Positions 46,030 to 58,340 of a DNA stretch of 64,000 nt are shown here, piece by piece; positions within the stretch are counted from its first letter, which is position 1, and each line of letters starts with the position of its first letter. The translations under genes and the position numbers were made by a program. Where the stretch lies: contig OY856413.1 of NCBI GenBank assembly GCA_963693085.1, positions 747,952,556-748,016,555 of the forward strand. Reading direction: 5' to 3'. This stretch comes from Alisma plantago-aquatica (Eukaryota; Streptophyta; Magnoliopsida; Alismatales; Alismataceae). The notes beneath the pieces are model-generated. The model was not told the DNA's origin. It worked only from the letters and a program-made list of their open reading frames with translations, and searched no databases.

Positions 46030-46530
46030 TTAGGACACAAAAGATTTTAGTGTAAGGAAGAGCCCATCAATGTAACAGTCAAGTTTCTGCTCTTCAGTGA
46101 GGTTGGTGGAATTGTCAGGTGTACTCAGCCACTGTGTTGGTTCCTTGGGTAGGATAGGGAATTGTTTTTGTTTCTCTTTTCTCTCAGAGGGGAGCTGGAA
46201 ATAGTTGGTAAAATTAGGTTTGAAGGCTTTCCAGTTGATAGGGATGACCTGTTGTGAACAAACATAATTTTCCCACCACAACTTGGCCACTCCATTCAGC
46301 TAGTAGGTGACAAAACCAACATTGTCTTGTTCAGGGCACTTAAAAACCCTATAGGTTTTCTCCATAGACACTAACCAAGCATCAACCTTATCTAAGACAT
46401 CGTCCTTGTCCACACCATAGAAGGCTTCTAGGCTAAGTTTCAAGAAATCATGGATGGTAATGGGTTTTTGGTGATGGTTGGGCACTAAGGATGTTGTCTA
46501 GACTACTAGGTTATGTAGTGCATCCATAAT
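46030..46530 (-). pseudogene. Gypsy gag capsid-like region
   Basis: One minus-strand frame with an internal stop at about 46300: TIHDFLKLSLEAFYGV, DAWLVSMEKTYRVFKCPE, then VAKLWWENY and INWKAFKPNFTNYFQLP. It follows the retrotransposon gag pattern (FL-L-P--F-G, EWL--MEKIF, A-HWWE, W--F---F---Y-P). Starts about 640 bp from the primer site. Confidence 0.88.
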
Positions 46531-47159
46531 GGATTTTTGTTTTATTTCCAACTCCCCCATATCGGTGGTCTTATTAGCAGAATCGACGTACTCATCATCA
46601 TTCATGTAGGGCTTCTTTCCCTTATCTTTATTACTAGAGGTTCCTTCACCATCCCTATTGTTCCTGTTTTGGGGGCCATCTGCATGGGTTCAATTGATAT
46701 AAGTTTTCTCATTTATAATTTTGAAATCAAGGATAAGATAGATCATGTCAACGTTGTAACAAGTTTTCTCAAATTCTTTTCAAAATTTAGTTCTTTCCCA
46801 TCCTTAGACTACCCAAAATAGAGAGAGTATAGATCAATTCATGACACCTTAATGAGAATGAGTAGATGAGAAGTCATCCTATTTTCTTCTAATAGGTGGC
46901 CTGGGTAATCCTTAAAGAAGAGATGAGATTCTATAAGACTCTCTTTGGTTATAGGAAGTCCTTCCATTCATTTTTGGATCCACTAAGGTCAGGTGGAGCA
47001 GGAGGAACCTCAGCCACCGTGAAAATGGATAGTAGGAATTATGACAGAACCCCCTTTATTTTCTTTCTAGATACCTCAGTTTTATTATAGTGAATTTTAG
47101 GGCTTCCTTGGTCTAGTGATTAAAAACATCATTTCATTAATGCATATGAAGTGTGTTAT

Positions 47160-47172
47160 GGCTCTGATACCA
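47160..47172 (-). promoter_or_regulatory. Primer binding site, initiator tRNA-Met
   Basis: Minus strand TGGTATCAGAGCC, two bases inside the LTR that begins at 47175. Perfect match to the usual primer site. 46540-47159 is leader sequence without recognisable coding. Confidence 0.93.
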
Positions 47173-47174
47173 AC

Positions 47175-49303
47175 TGTCACCAAACCATTCTTACCCTAAT
47201 CCCAATCCCACTATCCAAATGGGTAGTGTTAAAGGGATTAGAGCTACTGTCCCTGAGTAGCCTAAAAATCACACACATATAATATGTACAAAAAAGGAAA
47301 TAACATTCTTATTTTATTGTAATGAACCAAAATGTTTATTACATAGGGCCCATAGGCAACATGAAATGAAAAAGTAGATAAGAAAACCATCCAACAACTA
47401 CATCCCTTTTTAAAAGTTAGCTCCTATGAAGAGTCCACATTTGATGTAGCATTCTTTATTTTCAGCAGATAAAAGGAGTAGATACCATGTGCTTAATCTC
47501 TATTTCTTTGCATTACCTAAAATCAATAAAATCATGACACAATCAATGCAATTGCATGATACACTATCAAAACCAAGTAAAACAATTTATAGCAAAAATT
47601 GTATACTTCAGAGGACTTATGTTCAATGAAATAATCAAGAAACGGTTTTCTAAAACCATATTTATTCAACAAGATTTTATTACATGTTTCCCATTATGTT
47701 GATATCAAGAAGCATGCTTCTATATTCATGTGGCTCCATCACCCCAACAAGATAGGGGAGGTCACCAGGCTCCTTCACTCCATATGAGGTAGGAGGTCAA
47801 AATGACACGTACAAGGTTCACCCTCCAAATGATGAGGTCACTTGTACTCAATATTAACATTGTCGTCATTATAATTATCATAATTTGGGTAGTCATAATG
47901 GACATTTTTATTTATGTTATCAAGTTATCTCAAATTATAATATAGAAAAATGGAAACTAATAAGTAGGGAAAAATAGCTCAACCAAATACATAGCCAAGT
48001 ATATGTTCAAGATGTACATACAAATATCTTCAATACTACTAGTCTGGACAAGGAGGAGATATAATAATAGTGTACCTTCTTGGTGGATGTTCAGAGTATA
48101 GATTCCAAGTAATAGTAGATCAACCCCTAGAGTCAGATCCTAGATCAACAAGATTGGATCAAAGGTCAAGATCATGATGTTTAAAAGATCATCTTTTGAT
48201 ATTCAAGATTAGGGTTACATTTTCCTATTTTAATCTTAAGGTTAGGTCATCAACTTATAATCAACAATATTCAAAGATGTCTAACATTAATCAAGTGTCA
48301 AGAATGTTTCAAGTATGAATGATCCACTTAGGTATTATAGGAACATATGTTAACCCTAATCATTATCATAATTATTCATCATTATGAAGTTTCTAGCTCA
48401 TCATCATGATGAACTAGAATAATTGGTATTCAAGATTATATCAAGTCTTGATTGATAAAAAGTAAAGTCCTAGCTTAGATATATGATCAAGGATTTCACA
48501 AGATTAAGATCAATCATCATAATATCAATATTAATCCTTATTTCAAGGTGCATGATTCACATTCGAGGGTAGATGAGTCAAAAGTTTAGATCTATATTAT
48601 TATTTAGTAAAATTTGATTTTATTGTCTCAAGATGATCCTTAGAGTCAAGTATTAGGGTTTCTCAAAGATTAAACACAAAATAGAGTCATTAGCTAAATT
48701 ATATGAGAAAGAGATAAAATCTAGGTATATGAGTGAGATACATAAAGAAATAGACTTCACAAGTATTTTTAGTCAATTTCTTGGGTTTTTATGATCAACA
48801 TGGAATTATTGGTTCATAATTTTTCGAGTCAGGAATTGAGAGTTATCATTTTTTAAAGATTTTTTCATTTATTAGAATTTTCAAGTAGAGAGGAAAAAAA
48901 TACCCAAAAAGAAGAAAGGTCGAGAAAATTATGGGTCGTGACCAGCACGGAGATCTTGTGGCAAGGAGGACACTTCCTCCTGATCACTTTTGTGAGAAAG
49001 AAGGAAAGAAGGAGAGGCGCATTGCTTGGTGTTTGTCGATCACTGAAACTAGTCACATGTTGACTGTGATCTAGCATACCTGGTCTTTCTCCTTAGCCAA
49101 AGTGCTCACGACCCGCGCAGTGGCACTATGGTGGTGCATTTTTTTGCAGAAAAAAGGGGAAAAGAGGATGAGGGAAAGAGAGCGATATTGATACTATTGG
49201 TTGAGATCATGGGAGCACGTCGAACTAGGGGGTGAAGTTTTTATAATCGAAGAAGGCTAGGTTTAGGGTTTGTGAAAGCGTGCCAATGGCAGAAGCTGAG
49301 AGG
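47175..49303 (-). repeat. 5' LTR of the gypsy body, interrupted
   Basis: Plus strand starts TGTCACCAAACC directly next to the primer site. AT-rich with a somewhat GC-richer block at 48890-49300. No CA end is seen before 49304, where a new LTR begins, so this LTR was probably split by that insertion and continues beyond the window. Confidence 0.7.
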
Positions 49304-50181
49304 TGTAACATCCCTGACCTGGGTTATGCTTTAACCCTAGGTGTTTTGATTAAGAAAGATGATTATATGTTTAATCTTATCTTGTGAAAAGTAATTAGGG
49401 CTTATGAGAAACTTATGTTTCAATTTTGGTCCTGTTTGGATAACGTTGAAGCAATATTTGCTTATTTTGGACTAATGTGCAAATTACCCAATTTAAGGGG
49501 TTAACTTGCAAATTTTACATAATAATATGTTCCTCATATGTTGATGCATCATGGGAATGAACATGATGTAGTGGTATGGTTTCCACAAGCTTGGGCACCA
49601 AGATAGAGCTTGTTGGACAATGTGTGTGCATTAAAACCTAGTTTTGGTGTAAAGTATAATTTACCCAAAACCTAGGGTCCAATATGCAAATTACCACTTC
49701 AATAAGGTCCCTAATGTTTCTTGACATCATTTAGAGCAAAGAAAATGAGACGGGCACCTCATTTGAATTAATTTGGAGGAGAGAGAATCTTGATATTAAA
49801 ATAATCAAGATTTAAGCCCAATTGAAACCCTAATTCAATTTAATGCAAAAATAAATAAAATAATTGAAGGGGCCTTCAACCAAAATTAATATGGTTGGAT
49901 TCAGATGTGTGTGGACATCCTTAATCCTTGGAAATGTACGAGCATATCCTAAGGAGGTGAAACTCTACTCACCATTATTATAAGAAAAAGAATTTCCACT
50001 CAAATATGGAAATTACTATTATAAGGGTTAAGGTGCTTAATTTCTTTTCCCTTAATTCTTGGATAATGGAAGGGAGATCGGTGGGGATAGAAATGACTTT
50101 GCATACAAGAAACCAAGGGGGATATGGTGGCAACAATTTTGGAATTAAAAGACTTTTATAAAGTATTTTCTCTCTCATCGA

Positions 50182-50200
50182 ATTTCTTATAAAAAGACCC
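50182..50200 (+). promoter_or_regulatory. LTR TATA box
   Basis: TTCTTATAAAAAGACCC, a strong plant TATA context about 880 bp into the plus-strand LTR. Predicted to drive plus-strand transcription through the repeat tracts. Confidence 0.65.
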
Positions 50201-50679
50201 TTTCCAAGCCAAATGAAAGGCTTTTTCCGTTTCCACTTCTTCTCTTGGCTTGGAAAACGACCAAGGGAGTGTGGGAGGACCAGGAGGACGACCCCCAACC
50301 TGTTGGTAATGTTATTGACCCTTTTCACCTTGATTCCATGGTGGAAATCGAAAATAAATTATGGATTTCTTCTTATTTCAATCTCCTCTTCAACCCTAGT
50401 TAATCTTTTCAACCAAATGTTTGAGGACGAGCTTAGGGGGAATTGCAAAAGCTTCATCCACCATTGTTTCCGTGAGCTTGGAGCTCAATTGGAGGCGGGT
50501 TTTATAACTTGAACCCTTAATATTGTTATTTCAATCAATTCCTTATCACTTGATGATCCTTTTTACATTTCCGAAATTTGTTTTGGTTGATTGATGCAAT
50601 CACCATGGAAAACACAATAGGTTTCGTGAGTTTATATCTTGAATATGATAAGCACACACCTCTCCAAATATCCAAGGCA

Positions 50680-51710
50680 AACGGTTTACATTTTGTTGCT
50701 CAAACAGTTTTTAAACCGTTTGGGAGCAAACAGTTTGAACCCGTTTGAGGGGAAATGGTTTCACCAAACCACATGAGGCCAAACGATTTCAAACAGTTTG
50801 GTGGTGTTGACCAGGGTTGACCATTTGGATATCTGTTGAAAATGATCTTGGTTAATGATCCATCATTTATGATTGATTATTTCCAATTGGTTCATGAGTT
50901 GAAGGTCCATCAATCACCAAAACCCTAATCGGGTTAAGTGCTGATTTCCAATTTGTTTGAGTTTGAAACTTGGGTTGATTAACCCAAATGGTTTCAAAAC
51001 CATTTGGGGATCACCCAAATGGTCTCAAGACCGTTTGGTGGTCACCCAAGACTGTTTGGAGGTCTCGGGTTGAGTATGGTTAGGTGTTTGAAGATCTAAT
51101 GATACCAAGTTGAATTGCAATCAAATGCTGATTTGGTGATCAATCCAATGATCCAAACCCTAATTGGATGACATGGATTTGGGTGATGAGATGGGCAAAC
51201 GGTCTCAAGACCATTTGGAGGTCATCCAAACGACCTCAAGACCGTTTGGGGTCAGGTCATGCACACTTTGGATGGTGGTCCTATAGTTTCAAAGTAATTA
51301 GTTTCACAATGATCAACATTGAAGGATCATCGATTCCAAACCCTAATCCAATTGATTCAAATCCTAATTGATGATCAATTGAGGGCCAAATTAGTTGAAG
51401 GATGATCTATTTAACCCAATTGAGGTATGATGATAGGCCTAATTGATGAATGATTATATGAATACAATGGTTGAAGGAATCAACATTGAGAACCCTAAAC
51501 TGATTGGTGCAGTTGAGACCATCTTTGGTCCATGCAGTTTTGAGGAGGTTTGGGACCAAACGATCCCAAACCGTTTGAGGCCCAATCGATCTCATGAGTA
51601 CTTTAGCAAACAGTTTCAAGAACTGCTTTACCAAACGGTTTCAAACCGTTTGAACTTTGAAAGACCAAAACCGTTTGGGGCCCAAGTAATCAAAAATTGT
51701 TTGAGGATCT
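50680..51710. repeat. Array of CAAACGGT/ACCGTTTG hairpins
   Basis: More than a dozen irregularly spaced inverted repeats. The best are 50983-51008 (CCCAAATGGTTT, CA, AAACCATTTGGG) and 51632-51652 (CAAACGGTTT, C, AAACCGTTTG). Others at about 51015-51038, 51195-51220 and 51225-51250 use GGTCT with AGACC. Arms differ between copies while mostly staying paired. Confidence 0.85.
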
Positions 51711-52217
51711 ATATGGTTAATCCTTTTGGATACCTAATGTAATTAAGGACTCAATTGGTTAATCCACTTGGACACCTATTGTAATTGCAGATCCAATTCA
51801 TCAATTCATTTGGATACCTCATGTAATGGAGGTCCAATGTGATTGAGTCTCTTAAGAATTAAGATGATGATTGATCCATTGATCCAATGATGATTATTAA
51901 GGTTAGGTACAAAGGTTGAAACCCTAAAGTACCTAGATGATCAATACCTTTAGATTAATTAACCCTAAAAGGTTATGAGAGTAATGTCTTAGTACACTAT
52001 GTTAACCATAGTTGTATGTACTTGATTGAAGGGTTGATGTGACCTAATCAAGTGGGAATGATGATAGAAAGGAATTCATATATGAGTATTGATCATGTGA
52101 TGATTAGGTTATGATCCTTAATAAAGAGATGATGAAACCCTAATCCAGAAGGTTAATGAACCCTAACCCTAGTTCAGGGTAACATAATGTAAAACCCCAA
52201 TTATGGGAATAAAGAGA

Positions 52218-52425
52218 GAAACCCTAATTGAGGGTGATGCCATGAGAAACCCTAATTGAGGGTGATGCTATGAGAAACCCTAATTGAGGGTGATGCCATG
52301 AGAAACCCTAATTGAGGGTGATGCTATGAGAAACCCTAATTGAGGGTGATGCCATAAGAAACCCTAATTGAGGGTGATGCTATGAGAAACCCTAATTGAG
52401 GGTGATGCCATGAGAAACCCTAGTT
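52218..52425. repeat. 28-bp minisatellite with alternating dimer
   Basis: Seven copies of AAACCCTAATTGAGGGTGAT plus GCCATGAG or GCTATGAG. The C and T versions alternate strictly, giving a 56-bp higher-order unit. Each copy contains ACCCT-AATTG-AGGGT, a small hairpin. Confidence 0.93.
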
Positions 52426-53234
52426 GGGATGAATAGTAAGTGAAACCCCAAAGCCCTAATAAAGGGTAAAGGTAGGTAAAAGTCTAAATGGAGTTGTAAT
52501 ATTTAAAGCCCTAACCTTGTGCAATATGATGACAAACCAGAACCCTGATAATTAAGTAGTGGGTGAAACCTTATAAAGGTGAAATATCTTAAATTATTGA
52601 GTATAGGCAACCTTATTGTAGGCAATGCCTTAATCTGAAATGAGTCCATACCATTAAAGGTAGTTGGACCATTCTTGTGTGTGATCTATGCACTTCATGT
52701 TAAAAGTGATACGTTAGTGGATGAAAGTATTAAGATGGGAAATACCTTAATACAAGATAAGCTGATAGCTCAAGAAAGTTGAAAGTGATGAGGAAAGTGA
52801 TACATCAATATGAGATAGATATCACTTTTAGCATTCTAGGATTGATATACCTTGATGCACCTCAAATCCAATTTATTTGGACATGAAGAACATGAAGTGT
52901 GTTATGTAAATTGTTACAATAAAATGTAATGAGTTTGATATACCTTGATAAGCATAGACTAATATACCTTGAGAATAAGGTTAAGCCAAACTAATGAGTA
53001 TGATGTAATCATACCATGATAAGGATAAGGAATGAACTCATACCTTGTACTGAGAATCATTTAATGATAAATGTTAAGAGTAATGAACATGACTAAATTC
53101 TAAAGATGTGTAATGGCCTTATGAGTCATATGGTTAGATGTTGCCTAGTGAGAGGTGACAAGGTGTTTTATGGGCCTTATGAGCTATAAGGATGGTTGTT
53201 GCCTAGTGAGAGGTAACAAAATGTTTTAAAGGCT

Positions 53235-53885
53235 GCACAAGATTGGTTAAATTCCAATACCAGGAATAATATCACAGGATTGATATAGTTCAATACCGGG
53301 AATAGATGCACATGATTAGCATAGTCTAATACCTGGAATAACAACTACACAGGATTGGTTAAATCCTAATACCTGGAATAATAACAAGAGATTGGTTAAA
53401 TCCCAATACCTGGAATAATAACACAGGATTGGTTAAATCCCAATACCTGGAATAATAACACAAGATTGGTTAAATCCTAATACCTGGAATAATTGCACAT
53501 GATTGACATAGTTCAATACCTGGAATAGTTACACAGGATTGACATAGATCAATACCTAGAATAATTGCACATGATTGACATAGTTCAATACCTGGAATAG
53601 TTACACAAGATTGACATAGATCAAAATCTGGAATAATTACACAGGATTAACATAGTTCAATACCTGTAATAGTTACACAGGATTACATAGATCAATACCT
53701 GGAATAATTGCAAAGGATTGACATAGTTCAATACTTAGAATGGATACACAAGAATAATGTAAGTTTAATGCTTGTACTAGTTTCACTGGATTGGTATAAT
53801 CCAATACCTAGAATGTTTACACAGGATTGGTATAATCCAATACTTGGAATGTTTATAAATGATTGGTAGAAACCAATGCCTGAGT
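53235..53885. repeat. 36-bp tandem repeat with covarying stem
   Basis: About 18 units of the type CACAGGATTGACATAGTTCA followed by ATACCTGGAATAATTA. Stems vary together: ATTGG/CCAAT, ATTGA/TCAAT and ATTAG/CTAAT around a 6-7 nt loop. A few units have a mismatch or bulge. Confidence 0.88.
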
Positions 53886-54724
53886 AAGACATGATGATGT
53901 ACATTTTCATGTCTAGTATAATAAAAAATCGATTTAGCAGATTGGCCAAGGCCAACAGGTTGAAACAAGAATGTTTCATGGGTGACATTTCAAGATAATG
54001 AGTGTTACAAGAGAAGCGTGACATGATGGTATGATATGATGAATAAATGATATACATGTTCTTCCTATTCCTTATTAAGAGAATAATTGATCTATTGTTC
54101 TATCAGAAATAGTTACAATGCTTTAAGATGAGAATTCTTTAAACTATTTATCCTCTTCCCAGTTTTATATCTTTCACTGCAATAATAATGTTTTGGCGGA
54201 GAGTTATATCTCATGCTGGGACAATTTACAATTGTCTCACCCCCGTGGGATCCAATGTTTTTAGGTGGACGTGGACAAGGAGGCAGTAAACTTTTAGCAG
54301 AGAAAGATCAACAACAACATCAAGGACAACAGTAATATCTCAGGTGGAGATACTGCATGTCTAGTCTTATAGTTAGAAAGTCCTATGTGTCGTCTCTATA
54401 CTCTCAGGTCCTCAGAGTCAGTAGTCACTGTTTTTATTGAATCGATATGAGATTTTGGCTTGATGCCTTGAGGTTTTATGTTGTCTGTATATAGTGTTGA
54501 ATAAGACAGCTGATGTTGTAACCCTCGAGAAGAGACAGTACAAGTTGTGTACTTATGGAACAGAATGTAAATATTATACTTCAGTTCTTGATGAAAAAGA
54601 TTTCCTATGTATGGATCTCTTTGCAAAAAGTTTTAATTTTTTAGTGATTTTCAGTAATCCGCTGCAAATGATTTGCTTCCGCTTAAGTAAATTTCATTTT
54701 TATAAGTTGGATGCCACAATTTAG

Positions 54725-54737
54725 TGGTATCAGATCT
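54725..54737 (+). promoter_or_regulatory. Primer binding site of the plus-strand element
   Basis: TGGTATCAGATCT six bases after the LTR end. The first ten bases match initiator tRNA-Met. The leader that follows (GCTGAGTCTAC, GACATAGGACTAAGG) is homologous to that of the minus-strand element and is cut at 54831 by the Copia insertion. Confidence 0.8.
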
Positions 54738-54831
54738 CTAGGTTTGCTGAGTCTACAAAGACATAGGACTAAGGTATCGAGTCTGCTCTAAGTGTTCCTC
54801 AGTATATTTTATAATGTCTTCTGCTTATGCA

Positions 54832-57031
54832 TGTTGGGTTTTAGGGGAGGCAGAGAAGGCAGCAGAAACAAAAATTTTCTCCTCCCCAAACCCAGAACAA
54901 GGAAACGCGTCAACGTCTATACAATAGGAAAGGATGGTTTGTGGAATCATACCTTGTCCCGAGGCTTGCTCGACGACAATACCTCGCGCCTTGCGTGGTC
55001 TTCACCTCCTGTCTTGGACATTGTCTGTGCAGCTCCTGGTCGCACCGGGACTGACAAGATTGAAGGTTGTCCTCCTAGCGGCAGAAACCTCCCGCCTCTG
55101 AAGTAGTCTACACAGACCACCTGGAACTCCAATCTCCTTTTTCCACAAGGAATTTGAAGGAGTCACACCCTCCTGTCAGCGTACTAGTCACCAACACACT
55201 CTCCAGCCACCAGTCACAACTGCATTTGTGTTTCCCTTGCTGTGCCTCCCTTATCGGGTAACACGTGCTCAGGCTCTCTCTCGGTTACTAAAACCAGAGA
55301 AAATGACAACTTTGCAGAGCAACTGGTTTGCACTGAGTTGTCGTTTGAGAAGCCCCCAATACCCCTATATATAGGAGGGTCATGGGACAGGGTTCTCCAT
55401 CCCGGGCAATGCGAGACTAAAGCAGGAGTAGAAGAGTTCAAGATTTTCCACAAAACAACTAACTCACAACCTGAACCGATCGTTTCACAACTGAAATGGT
55501 CAGTTGGGGACCTGAGCCGGTCAGTTGGGACCCATGAGTCGATCGGTTCACTTCTGAACCGGTCGGTTCGTGGTCCTGATCAGTTCCCGATTGACTTTCC
55601 ATCTTTTATTTCTAATTGGTATCGAATACCAATCCATGTTCCAATCAAATTGGGCAAGTGAAACGCAAGGAAAATTCTCACCAATCCTACTTTCCCAACT
55701 TTCTCGGTTGCACCAGTTGAATCGATCGTTTCAACACTTGAAGCAATCATTTCACCCTGATCATGAGCCGATCGACTCAACACTTGAGCTGACCGGTTCA
55801 CAAAGCTCAGCCGATCGGTTCATCAAATGAGCCAATCGGTTGGGAGTGCAGATTGTGCAGAATCAGTCAATTGCGATTTCAGTCAATCCGATACTCCAAT
55901 CAATATGTCTAACACCTTGAACATTATGAATTGAGCTATCGATTAATTGAGTGTTTAATTGAACTACTAAACTCCTTTAGTAATCAATCTAAACATTGTT
56001 TCTGGACAAAATTCCTCTTCCAGGTTAAATCCTATGTGTGTGACCCTGCATGTCCATTTCACGTTGGCAGTGAAAGTCCATAACACTTAGGACTTCACAA
56101 GAAAATAGCGGTGCCTAGTCACACATCAGTGCTACCCAAGTGAAATGGAAAGTTGGAGAACAAATTTCAATCCTACAATCCGTGAATGGTGTTACAGTGA
56201 ATGTATAATTCCTTTTTCACTGATATCCCGAATGAACTCGGGGCATGGAACAGTCATCCTGTCAACATTCATTCACTTTCTTGATCTCAGAGCAGATTGG
56301 AAGAGATATGTGTGACATCAATATCACATACTAATTCACACATGCATGTGCACGCCTATTTCAATCCTACTCATCAAGTGTCCTTGGATATCAAACTCCC
56401 TCAGGAGGGACAAATCCCATATCTATCACTCACCCCTCAAAAGCCCCATGTGTCAAAGCCACCCAATCATCACCTTTATAACAACCCATGTTTCAGGATT
56501 GCGTTTGATGATGTCAAAGTGTGCCCAACGACATGTGTTGAGTGTAGTGATTTCAGGTCAAAGAATCACACTCACCACCATCACTGTGAGTATTGACTGT
56601 GACTACCATGTCATGGTTCCATGTGTCAAACTCATGGTGGGTCTGTCCGGTACACTTGTTCTCTAACAAGTACCTATGTGTTTGGTTTGATATCTCTATA
56701 TCATGACTAATGAGATTCTGTCATCAACCAACACCACAATCTAGTCTTATGTGTCATTGCTGTCTATCTACCTTCCACAATGACATCTGACTAGGGACAT
56801 AACAAGAATGTACAAACTCTTAGCATCCATATGATCTCATCGTTCAGGTCATGAACCTGAAGGCATACATCATTGAGTACTATCATTCTCTAGACATTCA
56901 ATCTGCTCTATCACTATCTCATATGACTGAACCAGAAAGAATCAGAAGCTTGCCTTTGATGTTTATCAAATCAATCATAATGTATCCCACCAATCATCCC
57001 ATGATTGCCTCTCAGGGCATACATACCAACA
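54832..57031 (-). repeat. 3' LTR of the Copia element
   Basis: 2200 bp, TGTTGGGTTTTAGG to CATACCAACA on the plus strand. Minus-strand TATATATA at 55365-55373. It contains the ACCGATCGGT-type dyad array at about 55470-55850, partly eroded. Numerous ORFs recur in both LTRs, but none resembles a protein family. Confidence 0.92.
55470..55850. repeat. AACCGA-TCGGTT dyad array (3' LTR copy)
   Basis: About eleven copies of a 16-nt motif around ACCGATCGGT, several eroded (for example GAACCGGTCGGTTC, CAGCCGATCGGTTC). Spacers of 10-30 nt are irregular. Confidence 0.85.
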
Positions 57032-57045
57032 GACTCCCACTTGCA
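57032..57045 (-). promoter_or_regulatory. Copia polypurine tract
   Basis: Minus strand GTGCAAGTGGGAGTC directly before the LTR start TGTTGG, the usual Copia AAGTGGGAG tract. Confidence 0.9.
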
Positions 57046-57770
57046 CTGTGAGACAATCACCCTTGAATCATATTCGAAGTGATCTTCAAACATGTCCCAC
57101 ATGTTACTGTGCTCTTGTGCCAACATAGTGAGTAATGGCAACACCTTGCCAAAGTCAGTATAAATTGCATGTCTCACATCTCTTCACTGTACGTCACACG
57201 TATGAGATGGAGTTGCCGTTATATGCAATCCATTATTCCTTTGCTAACCTTTAGCCACATTGCATGATCAAGGATTCCATACTTGTCATCAATGACTGGA
57301 ATATCTATAAGTTCATCTCATGAACTTCCAGATCCATATAGTATCCACTACTGTTCTCTAACGCATAGATACTTGGCATTTCCTTTTAAAATGGTTTTAT
57401 TGGAACACTTCCAATAATCAACAAACTTTCACTTTTATATATCCTATATATATTTTGCGATTTATTTTCTGTCTTTTCAGAAGTTCGCATCAATGTAACG
57501 CTTTACATTGAACTCTTCCTTATCTCCATATAAATAGCACTTCTCAAGTACTTATCAAGTTCTCATGGTATTACAGTAACCCTTACTAGAAGTAGACAGA
57601 CATCCACTCATCATGTCTCACATACGAGTTATCAGGATGAGCACATCATATTGCCATGTCCTACATACAAAATGATGAATGCATTTTGTTCTTGCCATGT
57701 CGATACATGCAAGATAATGGGATGATTACATACATGATAGATCCATATCTATTCTTAGTGTTCCCATTCT

Positions 57771-58340
57771 TCATAAGAATTGGACACTTGGCCTTGGGAT
57801 ACTAACTCCATGTAACATGGACAAGTTTTCTCCCACTAAATCTGTGCATACTGAACTCTTCAGTACAGATTGCCAATGTATGCTTTCTCTTTTCAGGTCA
57901 AGAGGTTTTCGAGAACTATCTCTATAGATCTCTATTCCTATCACATAGGAAACATCTCTATCTTCCTTAAAGATAATTTCCACTTTTGGATTTCCATTCT
58001 AGAACATTTCCATTTCACATCAACATGTGGAATGTGAACACGCTCCCACTAAATCACAGATCCCTTCTTTATCTTTGACATATCAGTCAAACCCTTTGAC
58101 TATATCATCAAAGTAAAGATCCAATTATGAGTTGCTTGTACTCAATCAATCACATTGATCAGTCCATTGTAACTTATAGACTTCATTTGCATTAGTGGAT
58201 TCATAAACCTTATAGGCTGTGTCACGTACACATCCTTGTTTTCTTCCTCATAGGAATGCAGTTTTAGTATCCATATGCCAAATCTCTTAGTCATTAAGTT
58301 GCATTTAACAAGCATTATCCTTCTCAAAATGTTATCCATG
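57771..58340 (-). pseudogene. Copia reverse transcriptase fragments
   Basis: Minus-strand pieces in order: EEENKDVYVTQPIRF (usual LEEEVYMKQPEGF), LYFDDIVKG (catalytic YVDD-type box with Val to Phe; both Asp kept), and DVSYVIGIEIYRDSSRK (usual ASYVIGIEIHRDRS). Stops and frameshifts separate them. 57046-57770 should hold RNase H, but nothing convincing was recognised. Confidence 0.85.

Larger units (their letters stand above)
43392..47172 (-). mobile_element. Decayed gypsy gag-pol body
   Basis: A minus-strand series in normal gypsy order: PBS, gag, zinc-knuckle region, protease, reverse transcriptase, RNase H. It ends at 43391 where the long LTR begins, so integrase and the 3' LTR are missing. 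Many stops and frameshifts. The 5' LTR begins at 47175. Domain details are given separately. Confidence 0.9.
49304..54718 (+). repeat. 5' LTR of a plus-strand chromovirus, 5.4 kb
   Basis: TGTAACATCCCTGACC to GATGCCACA, followed by a primer site. A TATAAAAAGACCC box lies at about 50189. It contains three structured repeat tracts (50680-51710, 52218-52425, 53235-53885). The end region (GGTGGACGTGGACAAGGAGG, CTCTCAGGTCCTCAGAGTCA) aligns inverted with 38260-38430, making it a relative of the minus-strand element. Confidence 0.85.

Noticed and set aside
52195..52430. Interstitial telomere from AAACCCTAA-like repeats
   Set aside because: The unit is 28 bp with a single telomere-like core, not a heptamer array, and lies within an LTR.
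55242..55661. 139-codon ORF in the Copia LTR, partly repeated in the other LTR
   Set aside because: Crosses the TATA box and the dyad array, differs in length between LTRs and has no domain.
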